64,000 nucleotides of DNA, taken from contig JBFXDX010000003.1 in NCBI GenBank assembly GCA_050180705.1, forward strand, positions 279,000 through 342,999. Direction: 5' to 3'. The notes under the pieces were generated by a model. That model was given only the letters and a program-made list of their open reading frames with translations. It ran no database searches and was not told the origin of the DNA. Every line of letters starts with the position of its first letter. Within the stretch, counting starts at the first letter, position 1. Position numbers and translations under genes: made by a program. Positions 17,737-24,747 of this stretch are shown here, one piece after another. This stretch comes from SB25 sp050180705 (GTDB lineage: Bacteria > Bacteroidota > Bacteroidia > Bacteroidales > Tenuifilaceae).

Positions 17737-17890
17737 AGCAATTGAATAACTTCTTTCTAGAGTTTATGGCATATAATTTCTGAAAAATATCAATACTAGT
17801 AATGTATTTTATCTACTTTATGTGTATTGCTCGTTATCTTATCGACGATAAAGTAATTTTACCTATGTGTAAATTTGCCTGTAAATGTAA

Positions 17891-17898
17891 TATCTTTG
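17891..17898 (+). promoter_or_regulatory. -7 promoter element of the DUF5103 gene
   Basis: TATCTTTG, an exact TAnnTTTG match, 25 bases before the ATG at 17924. A TTTG at 17874-17877 is too close (13 bp) to be a standard -33 element. Confidence 0.5.
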
Positions 17899-17923
17899 AG
17901 AATTAATCGATACAATTTAATCA

Positions 17924-19252
17924 ATGATGTTTGTCAATATATCCATATCTTCATATATTAAAAGTTTATTAAGCGTATTAATTGCCGTACTCTTAGTTTG
18001 TTATGGGAATAACAACACTTTAAATGCGGCAAATGTTTTGTTGAATAATGATTTTTTGGATAATTCTTCGGCTTCCTCTATAAAATCGGTAAAGGCATAC
18101 AGAACTGGACGCGATTTGAATAATACCACTATAGAGATGAAGAGCGATGAAAGTATTACTGTTGAGTTTGATGATTTATCCGACGAAGGTGTATCGTTTG
18201 ACTATACTATAATTCATTGTACATATGATTGGCAACCCTCGGATTTGATTTTTATGGATTATTGCGATGGATTTGAGTACAACAGGGTTGATGATTTTCA
18301 GAATTCGGTGGGAACAATTAGTTCGTATATTCACTATAGTTTGACATTTCCCAATAACAATATCAACTTTAAGATTTCTGGAAATTATATTTTGAGGATT
18401 GTCGATAGTTACGATCATAGCAAAATTTATGTTCAGCAACGATTTATGGTTGTGGAACCGTTACTCTCGATGAATGCAAGGGTGCGTCAGCCTTTGGTGC
18501 AGGATTTGCTGTTAAGTTCACAGCAACTAGAGTTAGAGGTAAATATTGGACCACTAGGAAATATCGATCCTTATAACGATATAGTTACCGTTGTATATCA
18601 GAATAATCAGGTAAACGATGGATTTATCGGAGTGAAACCAACCTATATTGAGCCGAAGCAAATTAAGTATTCGGCACCCGATGCTTTAATCTTCGATGGT
18701 GACAATGAGTATCGGAATGTTAACTTAAAGTCGTACAGCTATCAAACTCAGCAGGTGCAAAAAATCGAAATTTACGGAGGCGAAACTCATATAAATTTAT
18801 TGCCTGATAGAGATATTCAGAATCAGGATTATACCGAGAATCCCGATTTGAATGGGAAATACATTGTGAAGCGAGACGATTCCAACGATAGTAATATTGA
18901 GGCCGATTATGCATGGGTTTATTTTACGTTACAGACCTTTGATCCAGAGAATGTTGATGTTTACCTTTATGGCGAGTTTACGGGTTGGACTGTAAATCCT
19001 GATTTTAAATTAAGTTATAATCCACAGAGTGGAGGCTATGAGCTTCGAACATTCCTAAAGCAGGGCTACTACAACTATCGATATATTGCTGTTGATAGAC
19101 AAACGGGAGAGGTGAGTCATTCGAGGTTTGAAGGCAACCATTTTTCAACGGAAAATACCTATCAAATTAATGTTTACTATAAATCACCCGGAATAAGATA
19201 TTGGCGGTTGGTTGGTATTAAGACAATAAGTAGTAGGTATTCGGTAGGTTAG
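17924..19252 (+). CDS. Type IX secretion system plug protein (DUF5103)
   Basis: 442-residue exported protein of the DUF5103 family, recognised from the N-terminal SIKSVKAYRTGRDL, the YTIIHCTYDWQPSDL segment and the C-terminal VYFTLQTFDPENVDVYLYGEFTGW carbohydrate-binding-like fold. In Flavobacterium this family is the periplasmic plug that closes the giant SprA pore of the type IX system. Hydrophobic residues ~8-28 form a signal peptide. Together with PorT it shows that the organism has type IX secretion; no other core component is in the window. The promoter is its own, divergent from nqrA. Confidence 0.85.
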   Translation: MMFVNISISSYIKSLLSVLIAVLLVCYGNNNTLNAANVLLNNDFLDNSSASSIKSVKAYRTGRDLNNTTIEMKSDESITVEFDDLSDEGVSFDYTIIHCTYDWQPSDLIFMDYCDGFEYNRVDDFQNSVGTISSYIHYSLTFPNNNINFKISGNYILRIVDSYDHSKIYVQQRFMVVEPLLSMNARVRQPLVQDLLLSSQQLELEVNIGPLGNIDPYNDIVTVVYQNNQVNDGFIGVKPTYIEPKQIKYSAPDALIFDGDNEYRNVNLKSYSYQTQQVQKIEIYGGETHINLLPDRDIQNQDYTENPDLNGKYIVKRDDSNDSNIEADYAWVYFTLQTFDPENVDVYLYGEFTGWTVNPDFKLSYNPQSGGYELRTFLKQGYYNYRYIAVDRQTGEVSHSRFEGNHFSTENTYQINVYYKSPGIRYWRLVGIKTISSRYSVG

Positions 19253-19292
19253 AGTGATATTAGACATTTTTCAATTTTAAAAATAAGGAGCC

Positions 19293-19970
19293 ATGAGTAT
19301 CTATTTAATCATGATTGTCTTTTTTGTAGCGAGTTTCTTGGTGGGACAGCAGCTGCGTTCGAAATTTGCAAAGTATTCGCAGGTGTCGTTACCTAAAGGA
19401 TTGAGCGGAAAAGAGGTTGCTGAGTCGATGCTTTCTTACCATGGAATTAAGAATGTTCGGGTAATATCGGTAGCGGAACAGTTAACCGATCACTATAATC
19501 CAACCGACAAAACAGTAAACCTTAGCCCAGAGGTGTATAATGGTCGAAGTATTGCAGCAGCAGCGGTGGCAGCTCACGAGAGTGGGCATGCCGTTCAACA
19601 TGCTCAGAGTTTTGCATTCTTGCAAATGCGTTCGTCTCTGGTTCCTGTTGTTAGCGTAGCTTCGCGGTATGTACAGTGGGTTTTGCTTGCTGGTGTTATT
19701 CTGTTACAGGCATTTCCTGCAATACTTTTAATCGGAATTGTAATGTTGGCCCTAACAACGTTATTTAGTTTTATAACGCTTCCTGTTGAATTTGATGCAT
19801 CGCGTAGAGCGTTGGCTTGGCTTAATAGTTCGGGATTAACTTATGGTCAGAATGCCAATTATGCTCGCGATGCGCTAAAGTGGGCTGCGTTAACATATGT
19901 TGTTGCTGCATTGGGTTCGCTTGCAACTCTGCTTTACTACTTAGGTTTGTTAAATAGTAACGATGATTAG
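19293..19970 (+). CDS. Zinc metallopeptidase, YugP/neutral zinc peptidase family
   Basis: 225-residue membrane peptidase. The active-site motif HESGH (in AAAVAAHESGHAVQHAQSF) is the HExxH zinc motif, and a downstream region (TLPVEFDASRRALAWL) holds the third ligand candidate Glu. An N-terminal helix and three C-terminal hydrophobic segments anchor it. A good ribosome site AAGGAG lies 7 bases before the ATG. The family is widespread and its substrate unknown. It is 40 bases after the DUF5103 gene, possibly the same transcript. Confidence 0.85.
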   Translation: MSIYLIMIVFFVASFLVGQQLRSKFAKYSQVSLPKGLSGKEVAESMLSYHGIKNVRVISVAEQLTDHYNPTDKTVNLSPEVYNGRSIAAAAVAAHESGHAVQHAQSFAFLQMRSSLVPVVSVASRYVQWVLLAGVILLQAFPAILLIGIVMLALTTLFSFITLPVEFDASRRALAWLNSSGLTYGQNANYARDALKWAALTYVVAALGSLATLLYYLGLLNSNDD

Positions 19971-20060
19971 GTATAAAATAATCGATCAAATAATTTTCAA
20001 AGGAGGAATAAAATACCCTGTATTAAAACCTTGTAGTTATTTGTTTTCATATTAGTTTTC

Positions 20061-20675
20061 ATGATTCAAGACATCTCATACCTATACGTGCTCGATTTGC
20101 TGGGTACTTTTGTTTTTGCTATTAGCGGTTTGCTAACCGCGGCCGAGAAACGTTTCGATTTATTTGGAGCTATGGTTATTTCGTTGGTTACGGCATTGGG
20201 CGGAGGTACCATTCGCGATATGCTGATTGGTTGCCATCCGGTGGGTTGGATGACTGATTTAAATTACTTGTATGCTGTAGTTGCCGGAATTGTTTTGAGT
20301 TGGTTATTTAGAAAGCATATAGAGCGGTTACGTCGTACACTATTCCTGTTCGACTCGGTTGGAATCGGTATCTTTACCATAGTTGGACTTCAAAAAACAT
20401 TAGGATACAATGTTTCACCTGTTATTGCTGTAATTATGGGAACAACTTCGGCAGTATTTGGCGGTGTTGTCCGCGATATTCTTACGGGTGAAATTCCGCT
20501 TATTTTCCGAAAAGAAATTTATGCTACAGCATGTCTGCTTGGAGGTGTATTTTATTTAATGTTGGTTGCATTGCCGTGGAGCCATGATTGGGCGGTAAGC
20601 ATAACCGTAGCGTTTATTATTGCTATTCGATTACTTGCCGTTCGTTTTCGATGGTCGCTACCACGTATTGGTTAA
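20061..20675 (+). CDS. TRIC/UPF0126 family membrane channel or transporter
   Basis: 204 residues forming two repeats of three helices plus one, the layout of the bacterial TRIC (UPF0126, YicG/YadS) family. Each repeat carries the glycine-rich signature: GGGTIRDMLIG near residues 46-56 and GGVVRDILTG near 130-139. Members act as cation channels or as glycine transporters, and the sequence does not decide between these. The gene stands alone, followed by the 21-bp array. Confidence 0.88.
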   Translation: MIQDISYLYVLDLLGTFVFAISGLLTAAEKRFDLFGAMVISLVTALGGGTIRDMLIGCHPVGWMTDLNYLYAVVAGIVLSWLFRKHIERLRRTLFLFDSVGIGIFTIVGLQKTLGYNVSPVIAVIMGTTSAVFGGVVRDILTGEIPLIFRKEIYATACLLGGVFYLMLVALPWSHDWAVSITVAFIIAIRLLAVRFRWSLPRIG

Positions 20676-21016
20676 TTGGTAGAATTTTTAGATTTTACCA
20701 TTTTTGGGAGCAATTTGCTGCTCGGAGGGAGAAACTCCCTGCTCAGAGAAACAAAATTGCCCCTCGGAGGGAGAAAATTGGTGCTCGGAAGGAGAAAATT
20801 GCTCCTCGGAGAAACAAAATTTCTATTCTGAACGAGAAAATTGGTGCTCGGAGGGAGAAATTTCCTGCTCGGAGAAACAAAATTGCTCCTCGGAGGGGCA
20901 ATTTGGTGTTCGGAGGAGCAAAATTATGGATACTTTAGCTTTTTGCCTTGTGGTTAGCAGCGGCCTTTGGGCTTATTAATGCTTGCGGCTTACTTAAATA
21001 AAATAACTGTTAGACA
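20676..21016. other. Intergenic region occupied mainly by a 21-bp array
   Basis: 341 bases between the TRIC-family gene and the aminotransferase. Most of it is the tandem array at 20721-20929. The last ~85 bases are ordinary and contain no clear promoter. Frames that are open across this region are by-products of the repeat. Confidence 0.7.
20721..20929. repeat. Degenerate 21-bp tandem array, ten units
   Basis: Ten units begin at 20721, 20742, 20763, 20784, 20805, 20826, 20847, 20868, 20889 and 20909. All are 21 bases except the ninth, which is 20. The approximate unit is CTCGGAGGGAGAAAATTGGTG, and a variant form CTCGGAGAAACAAAATTGCTC recurs in units 2, 5 and 8, spaced three units apart. Every unit carries a central GAAA/CAAAATT A-rich tract. 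Two frames stay open through it and translate to heptads such as ARREKIG and CSEGENW, which are not credible proteins. Confidence 0.88.
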
Positions 21017-22138
21017 ATGAAAATAAAAGATTTCGCGGTTGAACGATATTTTGCCAGGTACGAGTTTACTGCAAAACACCTGCTATCCAGCTCCGATTGC
21101 GATGGCTATAGCATGAGCTACGTGCTGAACCTGGCTTCAGAATCGGAGAGGCAGCTCTGGGAGAATTTAGCGTTGGGCTATACCGAAACCGTTGGTAGCG
21201 AATTTCTCCGAGAGGCCATAAGGCAGCACTACCAATCCATTCGAATGGACGAGATGCTTGTAGCATCGCCTGGCGAGCTAAACTTTATTCTGATGAACGT
21301 GCTGCTGAGCGCTGGCGACCATGTGGTGTGTATGTCGCCAATGTACCAGTCGCTCTATCAGGTTGCCCGCGATATTGGCTGCAATGTTACTTTTTGGGAA
21401 CCAACAATCGGTCAACAGGGGTGGCACTACAACCCTTCGGATTTAAAGAGCTTGATACGCGATAATACCAAGTTGATTATCGTTAACTTTCCGCATAATC
21501 CAACAGGCTTTAGCCCCAGCTCCGAGGAGTACCTTTATATAATAGAGCTGGCTCGGCAACGGGGTATCACAATTTTTTCCGACGAGATGTACCGATTCCT
21601 GAATCATGGCAATAGCATTGCGCTGCCTTCGGCTTCGGACGTGTACGAGAATGCGGTTAGCCTTTGGGGAACTGCCAAAACATTTGGGCTGGCCGGGCTC
21701 CGGTTGGGCTGGTTAACATCAAAAAATAAGATGCTGCTAAAGAAGGTGGAATCGTTTAAGGATTACCTCTCGATATGCAGCAGTGCTCCCAGCGAGGTTT
21801 TGGGAATCATCGCGTTGAATCATATGGATAGATTTGTGGAGCCCAACCTAGCCAAAATCCGGTTAAACATTGTCCACTTCGAGCAGTTTCATCAACGTAA
21901 TATCAATTTATTCGATTTTCCAAGACCAACGTCGGGCTCAACGGCGTTTATTAAGCTGAAGATTGCAGAGAGCGCAATGGATTTTGCCGAGCAATTGGTA
22001 ACCGACACAGGCATTATGATACTTCCGTCGGAAACATTTGAGTATGGAACGTCTTATGTGCGCATTGGTTTTGGCCGAGAGAACATGCCCGAAGTTTTGG
22101 CGATACTCGAAAAATATTTGCAGCGTAAAGTTTTATAA
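21017..22138 (+). CDS. PLP-dependent aminotransferase, class I/II fold
   Basis: 373-residue fold-type I PLP enzyme. Visible features are the cofactor-binding region DHVVCMSPMYQSLYQ, the NFPHNPTGF motif whose Asn contacts PLP, the DEMYRFLNHG motif with the conserved Asp, the Schiff-base lysine in WGTAKTFGLAGLRLGWL, and the carboxylate-binding Arg in YVRIGFGRENMPE. The usual S-[SF]-SK around the lysine is changed to GTAK. Substrate unknown. Codon use is more G+C-rich than in the genes on either side, like mtaB. Confidence 0.85.
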   Translation: MKIKDFAVERYFARYEFTAKHLLSSSDCDGYSMSYVLNLASESERQLWENLALGYTETVGSEFLREAIRQHYQSIRMDEMLVASPGELNFILMNVLLSAGDHVVCMSPMYQSLYQVARDIGCNVTFWEPTIGQQGWHYNPSDLKSLIRDNTKLIIVNFPHNPTGFSPSSEEYLYIIELARQRGITIFSDEMYRFLNHGNSIALPSASDVYENAVSLWGTAKTFGLAGLRLGWLTSKNKMLLKKVESFKDYLSICSSAPSEVLGIIALNHMDRFVEPNLAKIRLNIVHFEQFHQRNINLFDFPRPTSGSTAFIKLKIAESAMDFAEQLVTDTGIMILPSETFEYGTSYVRIGFGRENMPEVLAILEKYLQRKVL

Positions 22139-22176
22139 ACTCAGCAGTGCCGTAAGTAGATATTTTGGGTAAGATC

Positions 22177-22929
22177 CTATTCGCGGCGTTTAAACTCCGA
22201 GCAAATAATTGCCGTGGCCATTGCTACGTTTAGCGATTCTACATTTGTTCTGTCGGTTGCAAACGATGGGATATGGATTTTTTGAGAGACCAGCTTTTCC
22301 ACATCAGGGCTAATTCCATTTCCCTCGTTACCCATAACCACAACACCTTTGGGTTTTAGCTCGGCTTGGTAAATATTGCTACCCTCCATAAAGGTTCCAT
22401 AAATTGGAACATTGCTTTTTATTTTGGTTAGCTCCTCTTCCAAATTACAGTAAATAACCTTCACTCGTGTAATGGCCCCCATTGTAGATTGTACCACTTT
22501 GGGCGAGAAAATATCTACTGTCTCGTGGCTGCAAATAATACTGTTAATCCCAAACCAGTCGGCTAGCCTGACTATTGTTCCTAAGTTTCCTGGATCCTGA
22601 ACTGTGTCTAGTGCCAACACTAGTTCGTTGGCAAAGTCAATATCTGTAATACTATATTCTGGAATACCAACAACTGCAAAAACAGGCGAAGGCGTGCTTA
22701 GGGCGCTAATCTTCTTCATGTCATCGTTCGAAACTTCCAAGCAATCGTTGGCTTTGTCCATTTTACAACTCTTCCACTCCAAAGTATGGTATAGCTCCTT
22801 TACCTTCAGACCCGAGTTAAGAATTTCATCAACCAGCCGAGAGCCCTCGGCAATAAAAACGCCATGCTCCTTTCTGAATTTCTTAGCTTGGAGCGATGTA
22901 ATTCTTTTAATAGTATTTTTAGTGAGCAT
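22177..22929 (-). CDS. TrmH/SpoU-family RNA 2'-O-methyltransferase
   Basis: 250-residue SPOUT methyltransferase. The N-terminal ~90 residues resemble the RNA-binding substrate domain (KKFRKEHGVFIAEGSRLVDEIL). The C-terminal domain has the three SpoU motifs: LDTVQDPGNLGTIVRLADWFG, VVMGNEGNGISPDV, and IPSFATDRTNVESLNVAMATAI, which form the knotted SAM site. It is probably an rRNA or tRNA ribose methylase of the RlmB/TsnR group; the target nucleotide cannot be assigned. It converges on the aminotransferase gene. Confidence 0.9.
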   Translation of the reverse strand: MLTKNTIKRITSLQAKKFRKEHGVFIAEGSRLVDEILNSGLKVKELYHTLEWKSCKMDKANDCLEVSNDDMKKISALSTPSPVFAVVGIPEYSITDIDFANELVLALDTVQDPGNLGTIVRLADWFGINSIICSHETVDIFSPKVVQSTMGAITRVKVIYCNLEEELTKIKSNVPIYGTFMEGSNIYQAELKPKGVVVMGNEGNGISPDVEKLVSQKIHIPSFATDRTNVESLNVAMATAIICSEFKRRE

Positions 22930-23060
22930 CGGGTTTAATTATTGCGCTAAGGTAAAGCTCAATCCTTCAATATCCAAAAATGCTAGTCTTTCTATTTTTC
23001 TTGAGTTACTATACTGCTAAAAAACATCCGCGAAGAACTGCATTTAATTGTGTAATTATT

Positions 23061-23068
23061 TACATTTG
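23061..23068 (+). promoter_or_regulatory. -7 promoter element of the lipoprotein/TonB gene set
   Basis: TACATTTG, an exact TAnnTTTG match, 61 bases upstream of the first lipoprotein ATG. The upstream CTG at 23038-23040 is at 20 bp, a poor -33 match. This leaves a 5' leader of ~55 bases. Confidence 0.5.
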
Positions 23069-23128
23069 CTATCGATATGAAACTAAATACATATCGTTTT
23101 TTACAAACAAAAACCAAAACAATAAATT

Positions 23129-23773
23129 ATGAAATCTAACTACACAAAATTATTGATGTTGGCCCTTGTGGCTGTTTTTGCGCTCGGTTCTTGTAGCGAT
23201 GATGACGATAATGATTCGAAATGGGTTGTAACGCTTGGGGCTCAGTCAAACGAAACTATTGGAGCATTTTATTCACTTTCCGAAAAGAAAGTTTACACTC
23301 AGGATGAAGCTTTACTTAATCAGGAAAAGATCGATTTATTGTGCTTTTATGAGCATACTGATTCAAGAGTAAACGATATGACTTTATCTTCTCCATATGC
23401 AAATATTACCGGTATTTTTACTGATGAGAATGGAGATGAGTATTTTACAGCTTGGACAACTAAGAATTTTACTACAATTACCCCAACATCCGCATCGAGT
23501 GGCGTGTCTCCACTACCAGAAGGAACCCAGTCTATAACAGCAGAGCAATTTGATCAAATTAAACAGGGTGATGTAATTATTGCTACTTATTTCAATACCA
23601 CACTTACTTCAAGCAATAAAAAAGCAAAGCTTCTTGCAGTTGGCGATATTTACTCTTTCTTAACTCAAGATGGTACCTTTGGAATTTTTAAGGTCATAGA
23701 GGTTAGTAATCCTGAGAGTGTCGAGGGATGGATTAAGTTTGAACTCAAAACGTATACTCCAGTTACAAAATAA
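23129..23773 (+). CDS. Surface lipoprotein, paralogue of the next gene
   Basis: 214 residues. The signal peptide ends in the lipobox LGSC with Cys22 as the lipidated residue. It is followed by SDDDDND, the kind of acidic export signal that sends Bacteroidota lipoproteins to the cell surface. I do not recognise the family. Residues ~40-211 align by eye, in the same order, with the C-terminal half of the lipoprotein at 23841-24746: a VYTQDEAL..IDLLCFYE segment, then MTLSSPY, then FDQIKQGDVIIATY, then GTFGIFKVIEV and GWIKFELK. It heads a set leading to a TonB-dependent receptor, so a ligand-capture role is inferred. A terminator-like hairpin follows it. Confidence 0.7.
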   Translation: MKSNYTKLLMLALVAVFALGSCSDDDDNDSKWVVTLGAQSNETIGAFYSLSEKKVYTQDEALLNQEKIDLLCFYEHTDSRVNDMTLSSPYANITGIFTDENGDEYFTAWTTKNFTTITPTSASSGVSPLPEGTQSITAEQFDQIKQGDVIIATYFNTTLTSSNKKAKLLAVGDIYSFLTQDGTFGIFKVIEVSNPESVEGWIKFELKTYTPVTK

Positions 23774-23786
23774 TTACAATAATTAG

Positions 23787-23828
23787 CTGCATTCCGGTTC
23801 AATTTATTTGTTCCGGAATGCAGTTTTT
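23787..23828 (+). terminator. Terminator between the two lipoprotein genes
   Basis: Perfect 11-bp stem CTGCATTCCGG (23787-23797) with CCGGAATGCAG (23813-23823), a 15-base loop and a TTTTT tail. It lies between two genes that appear to be one functional set, so it may be a partial terminator that makes the first lipoprotein more abundant than the downstream proteins. Confidence 0.75.
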
Positions 23829-23840
23829 ATTTAAGAGAAT

Positions 23841-24746
23841 ATGTATCGATATATAGTATTTGTGTTATCGATCTTTATTTTCTTGGGTTGCAAAAAGGAT
23901 GAATCTCAAGATATTTCACCGATTATAGCCCTTAAAAATGGAGATGGATATACTTTGAATAATGCAAAAATTCCGATTGGAGGACAATTGCAATTTGGAA
24001 TAGCCGCAACAACGGGGAGTGCTCCTTTAACCAATGTACGAATCACTCGAATTGCTGATGGGCAAAGAATAAAGGAAGACGATACAGGAATTTTTATTAA
24101 GGAGGGAGGATTGGATTATGTTGTTACATATAATAAGTCTTCGGCAGAAGTTGAGGTTTGGGAGTTCTTTGTAATGAACGCCAACCGCGACTCTGCGCTA
24201 ACCTACCGTACGGTATATCTTGGCGAAGGATCGGCCTATGGGGCTATATACCACTATCCTTCAGTTAAAATTGGTATGCAGGAAAACCTTGATTATCCTA
24301 GTCTACTCGATGTGAATAACGGTTTGGTTTATGATGAAAATACCGTGGCAGGACATGAGGCCGATATCGAAATTCTTGGCTTTGTTTACGAAACAAGTGG
24401 TGTAATGTCACCAACCCTTTGTTGTCCAGGATATACAGGAACAACTTCTCCAAATACATTCTACCCGTACGTTGCAAGTTGGTCTGTAAAGAATAGTATT
24501 CTTTATGACTATAATTCGAGTGATAACGATTTGGTAAGTCTTGATGATTTTAACCAATCGCAAAATGATAGTTTGATTGTGAATTCCTATAAACCAGCAA
24601 GTGTAAGTGGTCTTTGTAAGTACTGCTATACTGGGAAAATAATTCCATTCAAAACCCATAATAGCAAGTATGGATTAATTCATGTTAAACATTCCGATAC
24701 ATCGGAGAATGGGTACATGGAACTGGAAATTAAAATACAGCAGTAA
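23841..24746 (+). CDS. Lipoprotein with Cys-rich variant of the preceding lipoprotein's domain
   Basis: 301 residues. The lipobox is FLGC with Cys17. Residues ~20-130 form an N-terminal Ig-like part (IALKNGDGYTLNN to RTVYLGEG). Residues ~145-301 correspond to the whole mature part of the preceding lipoprotein. The segment that reads LSSP there reads LCCP here, and a second pair CKYC is added before GKIIPFKT. Four closely placed cysteines could bind a metal or form disulfides. The gene ends 1 base before the TonB-receptor ATG, so the two are translationally coupled. The ligand is unknown. Confidence 0.65.
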   Translation: MYRYIVFVLSIFIFLGCKKDESQDISPIIALKNGDGYTLNNAKIPIGGQLQFGIAATTGSAPLTNVRITRIADGQRIKEDDTGIFIKEGGLDYVVTYNKSSAEVEVWEFFVMNANRDSALTYRTVYLGEGSAYGAIYHYPSVKIGMQENLDYPSLLDVNNGLVYDENTVAGHEADIEILGFVYETSGVMSPTLCCPGYTGTTSPNTFYPYVASWSVKNSILYDYNSSDNDLVSLDDFNQSQNDSLIVNSYKPASVSGLCKYCYTGKIIPFKTHNSKYGLIHVKHSDTSENGYMELEIKIQQ

Positions 24747-24747
24747 A

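Noticed and set aside
20721..20929. CRISPR array
   Set aside because: The units are directly adjacent without unique spacers, too short, and no cas gene is in the window.
20588..20979. Two overlapping ORFs (116 and 91 residues) through the second array
   Set aside because: Both are open because the unit length is a multiple of three and the unit lacks stops. One begins inside the TRIC-family gene, the other encodes an implausible Cys/Ser/Glu repeat.
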